DNA of 64,000 bases, from assembly GCA_030527325.1 (NCBI GenBank), contig JAUNBA010000002.1:108066-172065 (forward strand). Reading direction: 5' to 3'. The stretch is from Slackia sp. GTDB lineage: Bacteria; Actinomycetota; Coriobacteriia; Coriobacteriales; Eggerthellaceae. The notes beneath the pieces are model-generated. The model saw only the letters and a list, made by a program, of their open reading frames with translations, was not told where the DNA came from and did no database searches. The position numbers and the translations under genes were made by a program. Below are positions 1-8,320 of the stretch, in pieces (position 1 is the first letter of the stretch; every line of letters starts with the position of its first letter).

Positions 1-32
1 CCTATCCGATCCGCACCACACGAAAGGCACCC

Positions 33-1205
33 ATGGATACCAAACAACGCACCCTCGACGCGCATGAATCCTGGCACGGAAAGATCGAAGTAGTCAGCCG
101 CGCCGCGGTCGAAAACGCAGACGACCTCGCCGTCGCCTACACGCCGGGCGTCGCGGCGCCGTGCCTCGAGATCGCCCGCAACCCCGAGCTTTCCTACCGC
201 TACACGCGCCGCGGCAATCTCGTCGCCGTGATCACCGACGGCAGCGCCGTGCTGGGACTCGGCAATATCGGCCCCGAGGCGGGCATGCCCGTCATGGAGG
301 GCAAATGCGCCCTGTTCAAAGCCTTCGCCGACGTCGACGCCTTCCCCTTGTGCCTGCGCACGCAGGATGTCGATGAGATCGTCGACACCGTGGCGCTTTT
401 GGCGGGAAGCTTCGGCGGCATCAACCTGGAAGACATCGCGGCGCCGCGCTGCTTCGAAATCGAAGCGGCGTTGAAGCAGCGTTGCGACATCCCGGTATTC
501 CACGACGACCAGCACGGCACCGCGGTCGTCACCAGCGCGGCGCTCATCAACGCCTGCAAGCTCACGGGACGCTCGTTCGAAGACGCCCGCGTGGTGTTTT
601 CCGGAGCGGGAGCCGCAGGCATCAGCATCGCCAAGCTGCTGCTGCGCCTCGGCGTACGCGATATCGTCATGTGCGACATCGACGGCATCCTGTGCGCGGG
701 AGACCCCGGTCTCAACGCCGCGCATGCCGACATCGCCGCGCTCACCAACCCGCGCGGCCTGCGCGGCACCCTCGCCGATGCGCTCGAAGGAGCCGACGTC
801 TTCATCGGCGTTTCCGCGCCGCGCGTCATGACCCAGGCCATGGTGCGCTCCATGGCCGACGACCCGATCGTCTTCGCCATGGCCAACCCCACGCCCGAAA
901 TCATGCCCGATGAAGCGCTGGCCGCAGGCGCCGCCGTCGCCGCCACGGGACGATCCGACTTCCCCAACCAGATCAACAACGTCCTGGCGTTCCCCGGTAT
1001 CTTCCGCGGAGCGCTCGATGTGCGTGCGCGCGATATCGACGAAGGCATGATGGTGGCCGCCGCGCATGCGATCGCCGACCTGATCGACGACGAACACCGC
1101 CGCGCCGACTACATCATCCCCGACGCGTTCGATGCGCGCGTGGTCCCCGCGGTCGCGCAGGCCGTGGCCCAAGCCGCACGCGACGCAGGGCTCGCGCGTC
1201 TGTAA
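33..1205 (+). CDS. maeA: NAD(P)-dependent malic enzyme (decarboxylating)
   Basis: This 390-aa cytoplasmic enzyme oxidatively decarboxylates malate to pyruvate and CO2, reducing NAD(P). The N-terminal malic domain carries the TDGSAVLGLGNIGP block (about residues 68-81), a catalytic Lys in EGKCALFK (K91) and the divalent-metal motif NLEDI (131-135). FHDDQHGTA (157-164) leads into the NAD-binding Rossmann fold with GAGAAG at about 191-196. The length fits the short bacterial MaeB/YtsJ-type family without a phosphotransacetylase tail. An AAGG ribosome site lies 5-6 nt before the ATG. The gene appears monocistronic and faces rho across a shared terminator. NAD versus NADP preference cannot be read from the sequence, so the symbol is provisional. 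Confidence 0.93.
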   Translation: MDTKQRTLDAHESWHGKIEVVSRAAVENADDLAVAYTPGVAAPCLEIARNPELSYRYTRRGNLVAVITDGSAVLGLGNIGPEAGMPVMEGKCALFKAFADVDAFPLCLRTQDVDEIVDTVALLAGSFGGINLEDIAAPRCFEIEAALKQRCDIPVFHDDQHGTAVVTSAALINACKLTGRSFEDARVVFSGAGAAGISIAKLLLRLGVRDIVMCDIDGILCAGDPGLNAAHADIAALTNPRGLRGTLADALEGADVFIGVSAPRVMTQAMVRSMADDPIVFAMANPTPEIMPDEALAAGAAVAATGRSDFPNQINNVLAFPGIFRGALDVRARDIDEGMMVAAAHAIADLIDDEHRRADYIIPDAFDARVVPAVAQAVAQAARDAGLARL

Positions 1206-1224
1206 TCCCGTACGATTCCGCCAT

Positions 1225-1265
1225 CGAAAACGGCCTCCGCGCATCGCGCGCGGAGGCCGTTTTCG
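1225..1265. terminator. Bidirectional terminator between maeA and rho
   Basis: A perfect 18-bp inverted repeat (arms 1225-1242 and 1248-1265) with a 5-nt loop. The outer A/T pairs form a U-tract on whichever strand is transcribed, so it can end both the plus-strand maeA transcript and the minus-strand tal-rho transcript. Confidence 0.9.
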
Positions 1266-1283
1266 TGACATGCTGCGGCAACG

Positions 1284-3482
1284 CTACAGCTCCATATGAT
1301 CGGAATCTCGATTGTTCTGCGCCTTTTTCGCCGTGCGCAGCAGGAATTCCTCGTTGTCGTCGGTCTGCTTCAAGGACTTGATCAGCATATCCATAGCACG
1401 CTCGGTGCTGCTCATATTCGAAAGGATGCGGCGCACCGCCCAGATGAGGGGCGCCTCCTGGGGCTTGAGCAGCAGATCCTCGCGACGCGTGCCCGATGCG
1501 ACCGGATCGATGGCGGGAAACACCCGTCGGTCGGCCAGGGCGCGATCGAGCTTGAGCTCCATATTGCCCGTTCCCTTGAACTCCTCGAAGATGACTTCGT
1601 CCATCTTCGACCCCGTATCGATCAGGGCCGATGCGAGGATCGTCAGGCTGCCGCCGCCTTCGATGTTGCGCGCAGCGCCCAAAAAGCGCTTGGGCGGGTA
1701 CAAAGCCGTGGAATCGACGCCGCCCGAAAGGATGCGTCCGCTCGCAGGCTGCGCGAGGTTGTAGGCGCGCGCAAGGCGCGTCAGGCTATCAAGCAGGATA
1801 ACGACGTCTTCCCCGCGTTCGACCAGGCGTTTCGCGCGCTCGATCACCAATTCCGAAACGGCGATGTGATTCTCGGTCGGCATGTCGAAGGTCGACGCGA
1901 TGACCTCGCCTTTGATGGAACGCTGCATATCGGTGACCTCTTCGGGACGCTCGTCCACCAAAAGGCACATGAGATGCACTTCGGGGTTATTCGCCGTGAT
2001 AGCGGCCGCGATATCCTTGAGCACGGTGGTCTTGCCCGCCTTCGGAGGGCTGACGATCAATCCGCGCTGGCCTTTGCCAATGGGCGACACGAGGTCGATG
2101 ACGCGGGCCGTGATGGTGTTTTTGCCATGCTCCATGGTGAGGCACTCGTCGGGGAAAACCGGCGTCAAATCGCCGAATTTCACACGGGGCGCCTGGCCCT
2201 CGATCGCATCGCCGTTGACGTGGGTCACCTGCTGCAACGCCGCGTATTTCTCGTTTTCGCGCGCGGGCCGCGTCTGGCCCTTGACGAAATCGCCTTTGCG
2301 CAAACCGTTGCGGCGAATGGTGGAAAGCCCCACGTAGATATCGTTTTCGCTGGGAAGGTAGCCCTTGGTGCGCAAGAACCCGTATCCGTCGGGCATGATA
2401 TCGAGGATGCCCTCTACGTCGATGAAGCCCTCCGCGCGCACCGACGCCTCGAAGACCTTCTCGACGAGCTCGGCCTTCTTCAGGCCCGTCGTGTCGAGTT
2501 CGAGCTCGGCGGCCTTCGCACGCAGCTCCGCCACTTTGAGCTTGGCGAGTTCTTCTTTGCTGGTCTTGGGAACCATGGGCTCGCGACCGTGCCCGCGACG
2601 CTGGCGGCGGTGGTCGTTGCGGTCGCGATCGTACGAACGGTCGTTGCGGTCGTTGCGCATAGCGCGATCGCCGCGGCGATCGGCGCCCTGTTTGTTCTGG
2701 CGGCGTTCCGATCGCGCATCGCGCTCATGGGAAGAGGCGCGGCGTTCGCGCTGCTTGTCATCGCCGCGATCCTGCTTGCCGCGCTTCGCGCGTTTGGCAG
2801 AACCGTCGTCCAAGGCCGACGCCTCGTTCGATTCGGCGTGCTCTTCGTTCGCGGATGCGCCCGCATCGTTATCGGAGCGCTCGTCGGCAGGCGCCTCGGA
2901 CGGCTCTTCGGCGCAAGGTTCCTGGACCTTGCGCGGACGACCCGGTCGGCGGCGTGCAGGCTTTTCGCCGGCCGCATCAGATTCGTCCGTCGCAGACGAA
3001 GAAGGCGCCTCGGAGATGCGACCGTCGTCGTGCGGCGCTTCGAGTGCGGCACGCAAAGCGCTCGATCGACCGGGGCGCGTGCGCACAGCAGGTTTTTCGG
3101 CGGCGGATTCGCCGTCAGAAGACGCGGCGGTCTTTTCGGAAGCTTCGGAAGGTGCCGCGGGCGCATCCTCGGTCTTGCCGACCCGACGACGGGACGACGC
3201 GCGCTTCGGCGTCGCGGCTTCGCCGCTTTCGGCGTCGGAAGAAGATGCGGCCTGCGCGCTACGGCGCTTGCGCGTGCGAACGGCGGGTTTTTCCTCGCCG
3301 GAAGCATCCGAAGAAGACGCGGAATCCTGCTGCGCATCGGCGGCCGCAGCGTCTTCGACGGGCTTTTTACGCGGACGGCCCGGGCGCTTTCGGGGAGTCG
3401 CGGCGGCGGCCGAAGCCGCCTCCTCCGAAGAAGAGGCGGCGGGCTCGGCAGCGTTCGCGGACGTCAAATCGTCTGAAATCAT
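1284..3482 (-). CDS. rho: Transcription termination factor Rho with long basic N-terminal extension
   Basis: Hexameric RNA-dependent ATPase helicase that ends transcription. The 732-aa chain is far longer than E. coli Rho (about 419 aa). Residues 1-300 are low-complexity Ala/Ser/Glu/Arg sequence with two AT-hook-like cores, RPGRPRK, at about 33-39 and 179-185, and a repeated EKPAVRTR block. An Arg/Asp-rich stretch (about 240-300) follows. The Rho_N SAP-like domain is at about 306-346 and the OB-fold RNA site (GYGFLRTKGYLPS) at about 366-378. Walker A SPPKAGKTT is at about 478-486, followed by the VDERPEEV and LLDSLTRLARAYN blocks. Its ATG overlaps the tal stop (ATGA), so the two are translationally coupled. 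Long basic N-termini are known for actinobacterial Rho; the AT-hook reading is mine. Confidence 0.97.
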   Translation of the reverse strand: MISDDLTSANAAEPAASSSEEAASAAAATPRKRPGRPRKKPVEDAAAADAQQDSASSSDASGEEKPAVRTRKRRSAQAASSSDAESGEAATPKRASSRRRVGKTEDAPAAPSEASEKTAASSDGESAAEKPAVRTRPGRSSALRAALEAPHDDGRISEAPSSSATDESDAAGEKPARRRPGRPRKVQEPCAEEPSEAPADERSDNDAGASANEEHAESNEASALDDGSAKRAKRGKQDRGDDKQRERRASSHERDARSERRQNKQGADRRGDRAMRNDRNDRSYDRDRNDHRRQRRGHGREPMVPKTSKEELAKLKVAELRAKAAELELDTTGLKKAELVEKVFEASVRAEGFIDVEGILDIMPDGYGFLRTKGYLPSENDIYVGLSTIRRNGLRKGDFVKGQTRPARENEKYAALQQVTHVNGDAIEGQAPRVKFGDLTPVFPDECLTMEHGKNTITARVIDLVSPIGKGQRGLIVSPPKAGKTTVLKDIAAAITANNPEVHLMCLLVDERPEEVTDMQRSIKGEVIASTFDMPTENHIAVSELVIERAKRLVERGEDVVILLDSLTRLARAYNLAQPASGRILSGGVDSTALYPPKRFLGAARNIEGGGSLTILASALIDTGSKMDEVIFEEFKGTGNMELKLDRALADRRVFPAIDPVASGTRREDLLLKPQEAPLIWAVRRILSNMSSTERAMDMLIKSLKQTDDNEEFLLRTAKKAQNNRDSDHMEL

Positions 3483-4159
3483 GCGTTAGCAACCTTTTCC
3501 CAGTCTTTGAGGAACGACTCGAGGCCGCGGTCGGTCAGCGGATGCTGGACCATTTTCTTCAGCACGTTGAACGGCACGGTAGCAATATCGGCGCCCATCA
3601 GCGCGGACTGCGTGACGTGATTCGCGCTGCGGATGGATGCGGCGATGATTTCGACCTGCTCGCCGTTGGCGGTGCTTTCGGAGTAGTCGTAGTTGCCGAT
3701 GGCGGTCACCACGTCGCCCAGCTGAGAAAGGCCGTCTTCGGAGATGTCGTCGAAGCGACCGACGAACGGAGAGATGTAGCGGGCGCCGGCACGGGCCGCC
3801 AGGATGGCCTGCGGCACCGAGAAGCACAGGGTCATGTTCACGCGGATGCCCTCGTCGGACAAGGCGCGGCATGCGGCAAGGCCCTCGACCATGGTGGGGA
3901 TCTTCACGACCACGTTCGGGGCGATCTTGGCCAGCTCGCGGCCGTCGCGAATGATCTCGTCGCGCGTCATGGCAACGCTTTCGGCGCTGACGGGGCCGTC
4001 GACGATTTCGCAGATGCGCGCGATGTGGTTGTGGAAATCATCCAGCTTGCCGCCGATGCGCGAATACAGCGTCGGGTTGGTGGTCACGCCCGCAAGAGCG
4101 CCCCAGCTTGCCGCCTCTTTGATTTCGTCGAGATCGGCGGTATCCAGAAAGAACTTCAC
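3479..4159 (-). CDS. tal: Transaldolase / fructose-6-phosphate aldolase family
   Basis: A 226-aa class I aldolase-fold enzyme of the short transaldolase (FSA/TalB-like) family, transferring dihydroxyacetone units in the non-oxidative pentose phosphate pathway. It starts VKFFLDTADLDEI, has the TNPTL motif at about 27-31, and the Schiff-base lysine lies in VVVKIPTM (K86). The start is set at GTG 4159 because a strong GGAGG lies 5-6 nt upstream; an in-frame extension towards 4342 has no ribosome site and no family similarity. The last codons overlap the rho ATG by 4 nt, so this is the first gene of a tal-rho operon. Short members can be true transaldolases or F6P aldolases, and sequence alone does not separate them. 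Confidence 0.93.
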   Translation of the reverse strand: MKFFLDTADLDEIKEAASWGALAGVTTNPTLYSRIGGKLDDFHNHIARICEIVDGPVSAESVAMTRDEIIRDGRELAKIAPNVVVKIPTMVEGLAACRALSDEGIRVNMTLCFSVPQAILAARAGARYISPFVGRFDDISEDGLSQLGDVVTAIGNYDYSESTANGEQVEIIAASIRSANHVTQSALMGADIATVPFNVLKKMVQHPLTDRGLESFLKDWEKVANA

Positions 4160-4321
4160 TTTTCCTCCTCTAAAACAGGAATCGCCCTCGCAACGCACGA
4201 AGGCCTTTGACACATGGGAAAACCGGCGCGGCGGCGCCGAACGTAAAAATGTTGATGGGATTCGTATGAACGAACGGCCCGATAATACCACGAAGACCGC
4301 AGGCGCGCACGAAGAGCGCGA

Positions 4322-4367
4322 AAAAGCCCGCTCAAGACGCATGCGCGATGCATCCGAAACGGGCTTT
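4322..4367 (-). terminator. Terminator-like hairpin in the tal-rho leader
   Basis: On the minus strand an 8-bp stem (arms 4360-4367 and 4323-4330) with a structured loop is followed directly by a run of five T. It lies about 165 nt upstream of the tal start and downstream of the better FKBP terminator. It may back up that terminator or attenuate tal-rho. A TATTAT hexamer at 4287-4282, between hairpin and gene, is the only -10-like match seen and has no good -35. The rest of 4160-4537 holds no supported gene. Confidence 0.5.
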
Positions 4368-4472
4368 GGCGAATAATCCCCGAAAAACGCCTACGAAAAA
4401 CGGGGATCGTCGGACGCGGCGGCCGCGAGACGGTCGCACGCACGCTCAAGAACGCGGCGCGGACACGCAACG

Positions 4473-4507
4473 CGAAAAAGCCCGCCCCGCGAACGCGGAG
4501 CGGGCTT
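4473..4507 (-). terminator. Intrinsic terminator of the FKBP gene
   Basis: GC-rich stem (arms 4494-4507 and 4478-4491, one unpaired base) followed on the minus strand by a T5 run, about 30 nt after the stop codon of the FKBP-type isomerase gene. Confidence 0.85.
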
Positions 4508-4537
4508 GCGACGCTCGATGAAACGCAGCGCGAAAGG

Positions 4538-4963
4538 CTATTCGGCCACCTCGACCAGTTCGATCTCGAACGTGAGGTCTTTGCCGGCGAGCTCGTGGTT
4601 CATGTCGAACACGACATGCTCCTCGTCGACAGACACGACCTTCGCGGGGAACGGGCCCATGGGACCCTGGAAATACACCGTTTCGCCGATGGGAAGCTGC
4701 GCCGCGTTGGGAATCTGGGACACGGGAACGCTTTGCACGGCCTGCGGGTTGTACTCGCCGTACGCATCCTTCGCGGGAATGGTGACGGTCTTCTTCTCGC
4801 CCGCCGCCATGTCTTTCACCGCCGCGTCGAAACCGGGGATCATCTGGCCCGCGCAGCACGTGAACTCGAGCGGCTCGCCGCGATCGTAGCTGGAATCGAA
4901 CTGGGTGCCGTCGGCCAGCGTGCCGCGATAGTGGGCCTTGACCTTCTTGCCTTCGTTGCTCAT
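4538..4963 (-). CDS. FKBP-type peptidyl-prolyl isomerase, SlyD-like
   Basis: A 141-aa cytoplasmic prolyl isomerase/chaperone of the SlyD branch. The FKBP core opens with KVKAHYRGTLADGTQFDSS and has the QMIPGFDAAVKDM motif at about 40-52. The insert-in-flap chaperone domain follows at about 70-125, and the family closing block FDMNHELAGKDLTFEI is at about 119-134. Unlike E. coli SlyD it has no His/Cys-rich metal-binding tail. ATG 4963 was chosen because an AAAGGA site precedes it and the family alignment starts there; the open frame runs upstream to 5068 without similarity. It is transcribed alone, with its own terminator. Confidence 0.9.
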   Translation of the reverse strand: MSNEGKKVKAHYRGTLADGTQFDSSYDRGEPLEFTCCAGQMIPGFDAAVKDMAAGEKKTVTIPAKDAYGEYNPQAVQSVPVSQIPNAAQLPIGETVYFQGPMGPFPAKVVSVDEEHVVFDMNHELAGKDLTFEIELVEVAE

Positions 4964-5074
4964 TGAGCACATCCTTTCACCGTGAAAACAGTGTTGCGTA
5001 TCATACCCGAGGCGCCGCGAGCATGCGAGCGCGTGCAGTAAATACGCACAGCGCCGCAAACGCGGCATCCGCCG

Positions 5075-5572
5075 TCAGTCGAGATATTTCGGCGGAAGAG
5101 GGTCGGCACCCGTTCTGGAAACGGCTTCGGATATCGGCTGTATCCCATCGGCCACCAGGCATTTCGACGTGGCATGCGCCAAAAGGCGTCCGCTTTCGTC
5201 TTTGATCGTCCCCTCGCTAAGGCACAGCGTGCGCCCGTATTTGACGGCACAGCCCTCGATAACGAGCAGGCCCTCGCGCGCAGACCCCAGATCGGAAACA
5301 TTCAGATCTATCGTCGTATACCCCGCGCCTTCGTCGACGCCGCAATACAGGCTCCAATACGTCGCATTGTCGAGCAAGGCGGCATACGCGCCTCCGTGGA
5401 CTCCCCCGAACACATTCAGAAGATCGCGCGTGACGCGCGTCTCGCTGCGGCAATACCCGAGCGAAAGATCGGTCATGCGAACTCCGAGCATCTGCAAAAA
5501 CGGGCTCTGCTCGGCGATCGATCGCACGCATGCGAGATGGGCGGGGTTCAAACGACGCTGCGAATCTGCCAT
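5075..5572 (-). CDS. PaaI-family hotdog thioesterase
   Basis: A 165-aa single hotdog domain protein of the PaaI/YiiD thioesterase group, expected to hydrolyse acyl-CoA or related thioesters in the cytoplasm. The central motif NVFGGVHGGAYAALLDNA (about 53-70) corresponds to the hotdog helix carrying the catalytic acid/amide (D68, N69), and YTTIDLNVSDL is the following strand. A GAGAGGA ribosome site precedes the ATG. The substrate is unknown and the neighbours give no pathway clue. Confidence 0.82.
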   Translation of the reverse strand: MADSQRRLNPAHLACVRSIAEQSPFLQMLGVRMTDLSLGYCRSETRVTRDLLNVFGGVHGGAYAALLDNATYWSLYCGVDEGAGYTTIDLNVSDLGSAREGLLVIEGCAVKYGRTLCLSEGTIKDESGRLLAHATSKCLVADGIQPISEAVSRTGADPLPPKYLD

Positions 5573-5748
5573 GAAGCATCCTCTCCTTTCCGGCTTCTAC
5601 CGCTCGATTCTACCCCGAGCGCGGCATCGACGCTCCAGCGGCGCGCGCAAGAGGCCAAGCCGCATCCTGTTATTGGACACGAACCGCTACACTGTGTAGG
5701 TGAAGCGGGCCCGAAAGGCGGTCCGCACGAAGGAAGGGGTACCTGACC

Positions 5749-6321
5749 ATGAACCGTATCAAGCCGATTCTCGCGTTGTGCGCCGCAGCGGCGCTGGCGT
5801 GCGTCTCGATGCTCGCAGGATGCGCATCCGACGAGCCCAAACCCGAAGACGGCGTGAAAGCCGACATCGCCGCGCAGCTCGACCCGGTGAAGAACCTCGA
5901 CGAAAACGCCGTGAACGACCTGGTCGAAACCATTCAGGCGGCCAACGACCTCGAAACGTACGGCATCGTCGCCCAGGATTACATACGCTCCATGCTCGCA
6001 GGATTCGACTACAGCGTCAAAGATGTCGCCATGAGCGAAGACGGCACAAGCGCGACGGCCACCGTCGCCATCACCTGCAAATCGTTCTCCGACGCAAGCC
6101 TCAAAGCGTCGGAGAAAGCGCTGGAACTCGCACAAAGCGGCGCGATGGCGGAGATGAGCATGGACGAGATGAACAAGAGCATGGGCTCGGTCATGATGGA
6201 GGCTATGGACGAAACCGCCACGAAGACCACCGATTGCACCTTCGACTACGCGCTCGAAGAGGGCGCCTGGAAGGTCGTCGGAGGAATCGACAGCGGCCTG
6301 TACGGCGCGTTTTTCGCCTAA
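5749..6321 (+). CDS. Small secreted lipoprotein, DUF5105-like
   Basis: A 190-aa lipoprotein with a basic-hydrophobic signal peptide and the lipobox LAGC (lipidated Cys25). The mature part is acidic and helical with a Met-rich stretch (about 130-150: MAEMSMDEMNKSMGSVMMEAM) and ends DCTFDYALEEGAWKVVGG, a cystatin/NTF2-like closing strand common in DUF4878/DUF5105 lipoproteins. A GGAAGG site precedes the ATG. A 13-bp GC hairpin follows the gene. It converges on a membrane kinase gene whose upstream neighbours include another lipoprotein. The function is unknown and the DUF assignment tentative. Confidence 0.75.
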   Translation: MNRIKPILALCAAAALACVSMLAGCASDEPKPEDGVKADIAAQLDPVKNLDENAVNDLVETIQAANDLETYGIVAQDYIRSMLAGFDYSVKDVAMSEDGTSATATVAITCKSFSDASLKASEKALELAQSGAMAEMSMDEMNKSMGSVMMEAMDETATKTTDCTFDYALEEGAWKVVGGIDSGLYGAFFA

Positions 6322-6350
6322 GCCGCACGACGACGCGAATCACTGCCGAA

Positions 6351-6392
6351 CGAGCGCCCCGCCCTTTCGCTTCCGAAACGGCGGGGCGCTCG
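6351..6392. terminator. GC-rich hairpin between lipoprotein and kinase genes
   Basis: A 13-bp perfect inverted repeat (6351-6363 and 6380-6392) lies between two convergent genes. There is no clear U-tract, so termination is likely but not certain. Confidence 0.55.
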
Positions 6393-6423
6393 CATACGGA
6401 AACGACTCCGGATGCGCAGCGCA

Positions 6424-7743
6424 TCACGTCAACATGGACTGGAACGCCAAGGCGAAAAGCGTGAAGCTCCCCAAACCGTACGCAGCGGCGAACGCCGCCT
6501 GCGCGGGGAAGGAAAACCGGCGCGCTCGCGGAAAACGTTCGTACAAGCGGCGCTTGTCCATCACGACGAAGGCGATGAGCGCGACGTTCGAGGCGGCGAG
6601 CGCGAAATATTCCACGCATCGGAACCACAGCGGATAGGCGACATCGGCGCCGGTCGGAAACAGCGCCGCCCATGCGCATCCCGCAAGCACGATGACCGCG
6701 CACGCGCACACCGCCGCGTTCCATATGCCGCCCGCCCATCGGGGCACCGCACGCGCGCAGGCGGCACACCGATCACGCGCCGCCGAAAGGGCACGTACGA
6801 TCGAAAGGCCCGCCTGCGACGCGATGCCGCCGGCACCGCGCTGGGGCGACGCCGAAAGCACGCGAGTTCGCCGCGCAGACGCATATGCGCAATCGGACGA
6901 TGAAGCCGCGCCTGCAGAAGCCGACGAGCATGACCGCCACGCCCAGTCGAACGCGGCGCGCAAAGCACGTACGTCGGCGTAGCGCTGCGCAGGGTCGAAG
7001 GCGCATGCGCGTTCGATGACGGCGCGCAACGGCTCGGGTACGGCGGGATGGCGAAAGCCGCATTCGCGTACGACGATATCGGGTTCGGCCCCCGTCAGGC
7101 AGAAAAACAACAGCATGCCGAGCGCGTATTCATCGCTGCGCGGCGTGGTCTGGCCGAAACCGAACTGCTCGGGCGACGCATAAGCTCGCGTGCCGAAGCG
7201 ACGCGTATCGGCCGCGACGCCTTCGCGGTAGATGCGCGCGATGCCGAAATCTATCAATGTCAGGCTGTCGCGCGACAAGATGACGTTAGAAGGTTTCAAA
7301 TCGCGATGAATGATGGGCGCGTCGAAGCCTTCGTGCAATTCGATCGCCGCATCGCATAAACGAGGAAACACGTCGGCGGCAAGCGAAAGCGACGGCGAGC
7401 AACGGTTCACGACATCGCGCAGCGTTTCGCCGCGCACGTATTCCAGAATGGCGACGACATCGTCGCCGCACGCATAGCAGTCGAAGACCGTCGGCAGATA
7501 CCGCAGACGACGGCCGGAACGGTAGGCGTCGTGCAGACGCTCGTACACCGCGCGCGGACAGACATCGCCGTGCATGATCTTGCGCAGATACGGACCGCGC
7601 TCCGCCCCGTTAGCGCCGACGAACATCACGCGCTGCGTCGTGTCAAACGCCGATTCACCCAGCACGGCGTCGACGCGGTAGCACGCTTCGCGCTGCAAGG
7701 AATCAAGGTATTCTGCCAGTTCATCGGTTTGCATGCCTGCCAT
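6424..7743 (-). CDS. Membrane-anchored Ser/Thr protein kinase (Hanks type)
   Basis: A 439-aa protein with an N-terminal eukaryotic-like kinase domain (about 20-275). It has the catalytic loop HRDLKPSN (146-153), metal-binding DFG (165-167) and an SPE activation-segment end (190-192). The Gly-rich loop is degenerate (VLGESAFD). A Cys/Ala-rich linker leads to hydrophobic segments at about 340-365, 380-400 and 415-437, so the kinase should face the cytoplasm from a C-terminal membrane anchor. There are no PASTA domains, so it is not the cell-wall PknB type. It lies downstream of an HTH gene, an arrangement I recall from other Coriobacteria. Its ATG begins only 6 nt after a terminator U-tract, and no ribosome site is evident. 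Substrates are unknown. Confidence 0.88.
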   Translation of the reverse strand: MAGMQTDELAEYLDSLQREACYRVDAVLGESAFDTTQRVMFVGANGAERGPYLRKIMHGDVCPRAVYERLHDAYRSGRRLRYLPTVFDCYACGDDVVAILEYVRGETLRDVVNRCSPSLSLAADVFPRLCDAAIELHEGFDAPIIHRDLKPSNVILSRDSLTLIDFGIARIYREGVAADTRRFGTRAYASPEQFGFGQTTPRSDEYALGMLLFFCLTGAEPDIVVRECGFRHPAVPEPLRAVIERACAFDPAQRYADVRALRAAFDWAWRSCSSASAGAASSSDCAYASARRTRVLSASPQRGAGGIASQAGLSIVRALSAARDRCAACARAVPRWAGGIWNAAVCACAVIVLAGCAWAALFPTGADVAYPLWFRCVEYFALAASNVALIAFVVMDKRRLYERFPRARRFSFPAQAAFAAAYGLGSFTLFALAFQSMLT

Positions 7744-7748
7744 GGTAC

Positions 7749-7782
7749 CAAAAAAGAGACGGACCGCCCGCAGCCCGTCTCT
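7749..7782 (-). terminator. Terminator between the HTH gene and the kinase gene
   Basis: On the minus strand an 8-bp stem (arms 7775-7782 and 7755-7762) is followed by T6. It is a canonical intrinsic terminator for the HTH gene, but its U-tract ends about 6 nt before the kinase ATG, so kinase expression would depend on read-through. Confidence 0.85.
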
Positions 7783-7822
7783 TCATCAGATGGTCGACGG
7801 CTTCGCTCGCGACGAAGCGCCG

Positions 7823-8251
7823 TCAGTTCGGACGACACAGCGTCTGCTCGCCGAAACGATACAGTTCCTCGTCGGTCTTGCGCAGGGAATAGCCCTTATC
7901 AAGACAGAAAATGACGATGGCGTCGCGACGGTTCTTGCAATACAGGTCGCTTACGCCCGCCATGCGCAGCAGCCGATTGGTCTCACGTAGATCGAGACGC
8001 ATAGCGAAGGCGATTTGAAGCACCTTATCGCGCGAGGGATTGCGCTGGCCGACGAAAATCTGATATCCGAACGTCTCGTTGAGACCCGCCTCGCGAATCA
8101 CATCGATACGCTTGAGGCCCTTTTCGTCGAGGAGCCCGCTCAAGTGCTCGGAAAGCGTCGTGGCGGCAATATGATGCGTGCGCGCGAACTGTACCGGATC
8201 GGGCGCGTCAAGCAGCTCTTCGAGCAAGTCTTCCGTCAACGGCTCTTCCAC
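7823..8251 (-). CDS. XRE-like helix-turn-helix protein
   Basis: A 142-aa putative DNA-binding regulator. The middle (about 30-100) reads as a Cro/CI-type five-helix HTH: LSEHLSGLLDEKGLKRIDVI, then ETFGYQIFVGQRNPSRDKVL, then LRETNRLLRMAG. A short C-terminal part ends near FGEQTLCRPN. The start is GTG 8251, which has AGGAGG 9 nt upstream; the in-frame ATGs at 8290/8287 lack a ribosome site. A strong terminator separates it from the membrane kinase gene. A role in controlling or being phosphorylated by the kinase is inference from adjacency. Confidence 0.75.
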   Translation of the reverse strand: MEEPLTEDLLEELLDAPDPVQFARTHHIAATTLSEHLSGLLDEKGLKRIDVIREAGLNETFGYQIFVGQRNPSRDKVLQIAFAMRLDLRETNRLLRMAGVSDLYCKNRRDAIVIFCLDKGYSLRKTDEELYRFGEQTLCRPN

Positions 8252-8320
8252 GCGGCACGCCCTCCTGTCCTTCGGGTTTTTCAGCATCATAGATGAACTG
8301 AACCCGGCGGAACCACAGAA

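Noticed and set aside
1296..3476. A 726-aa open frame on the plus strand opposite rho.
   Set aside because: It is a mirror of the low-complexity GC-rich rho gene, with no recognisable domain and no ribosome site.
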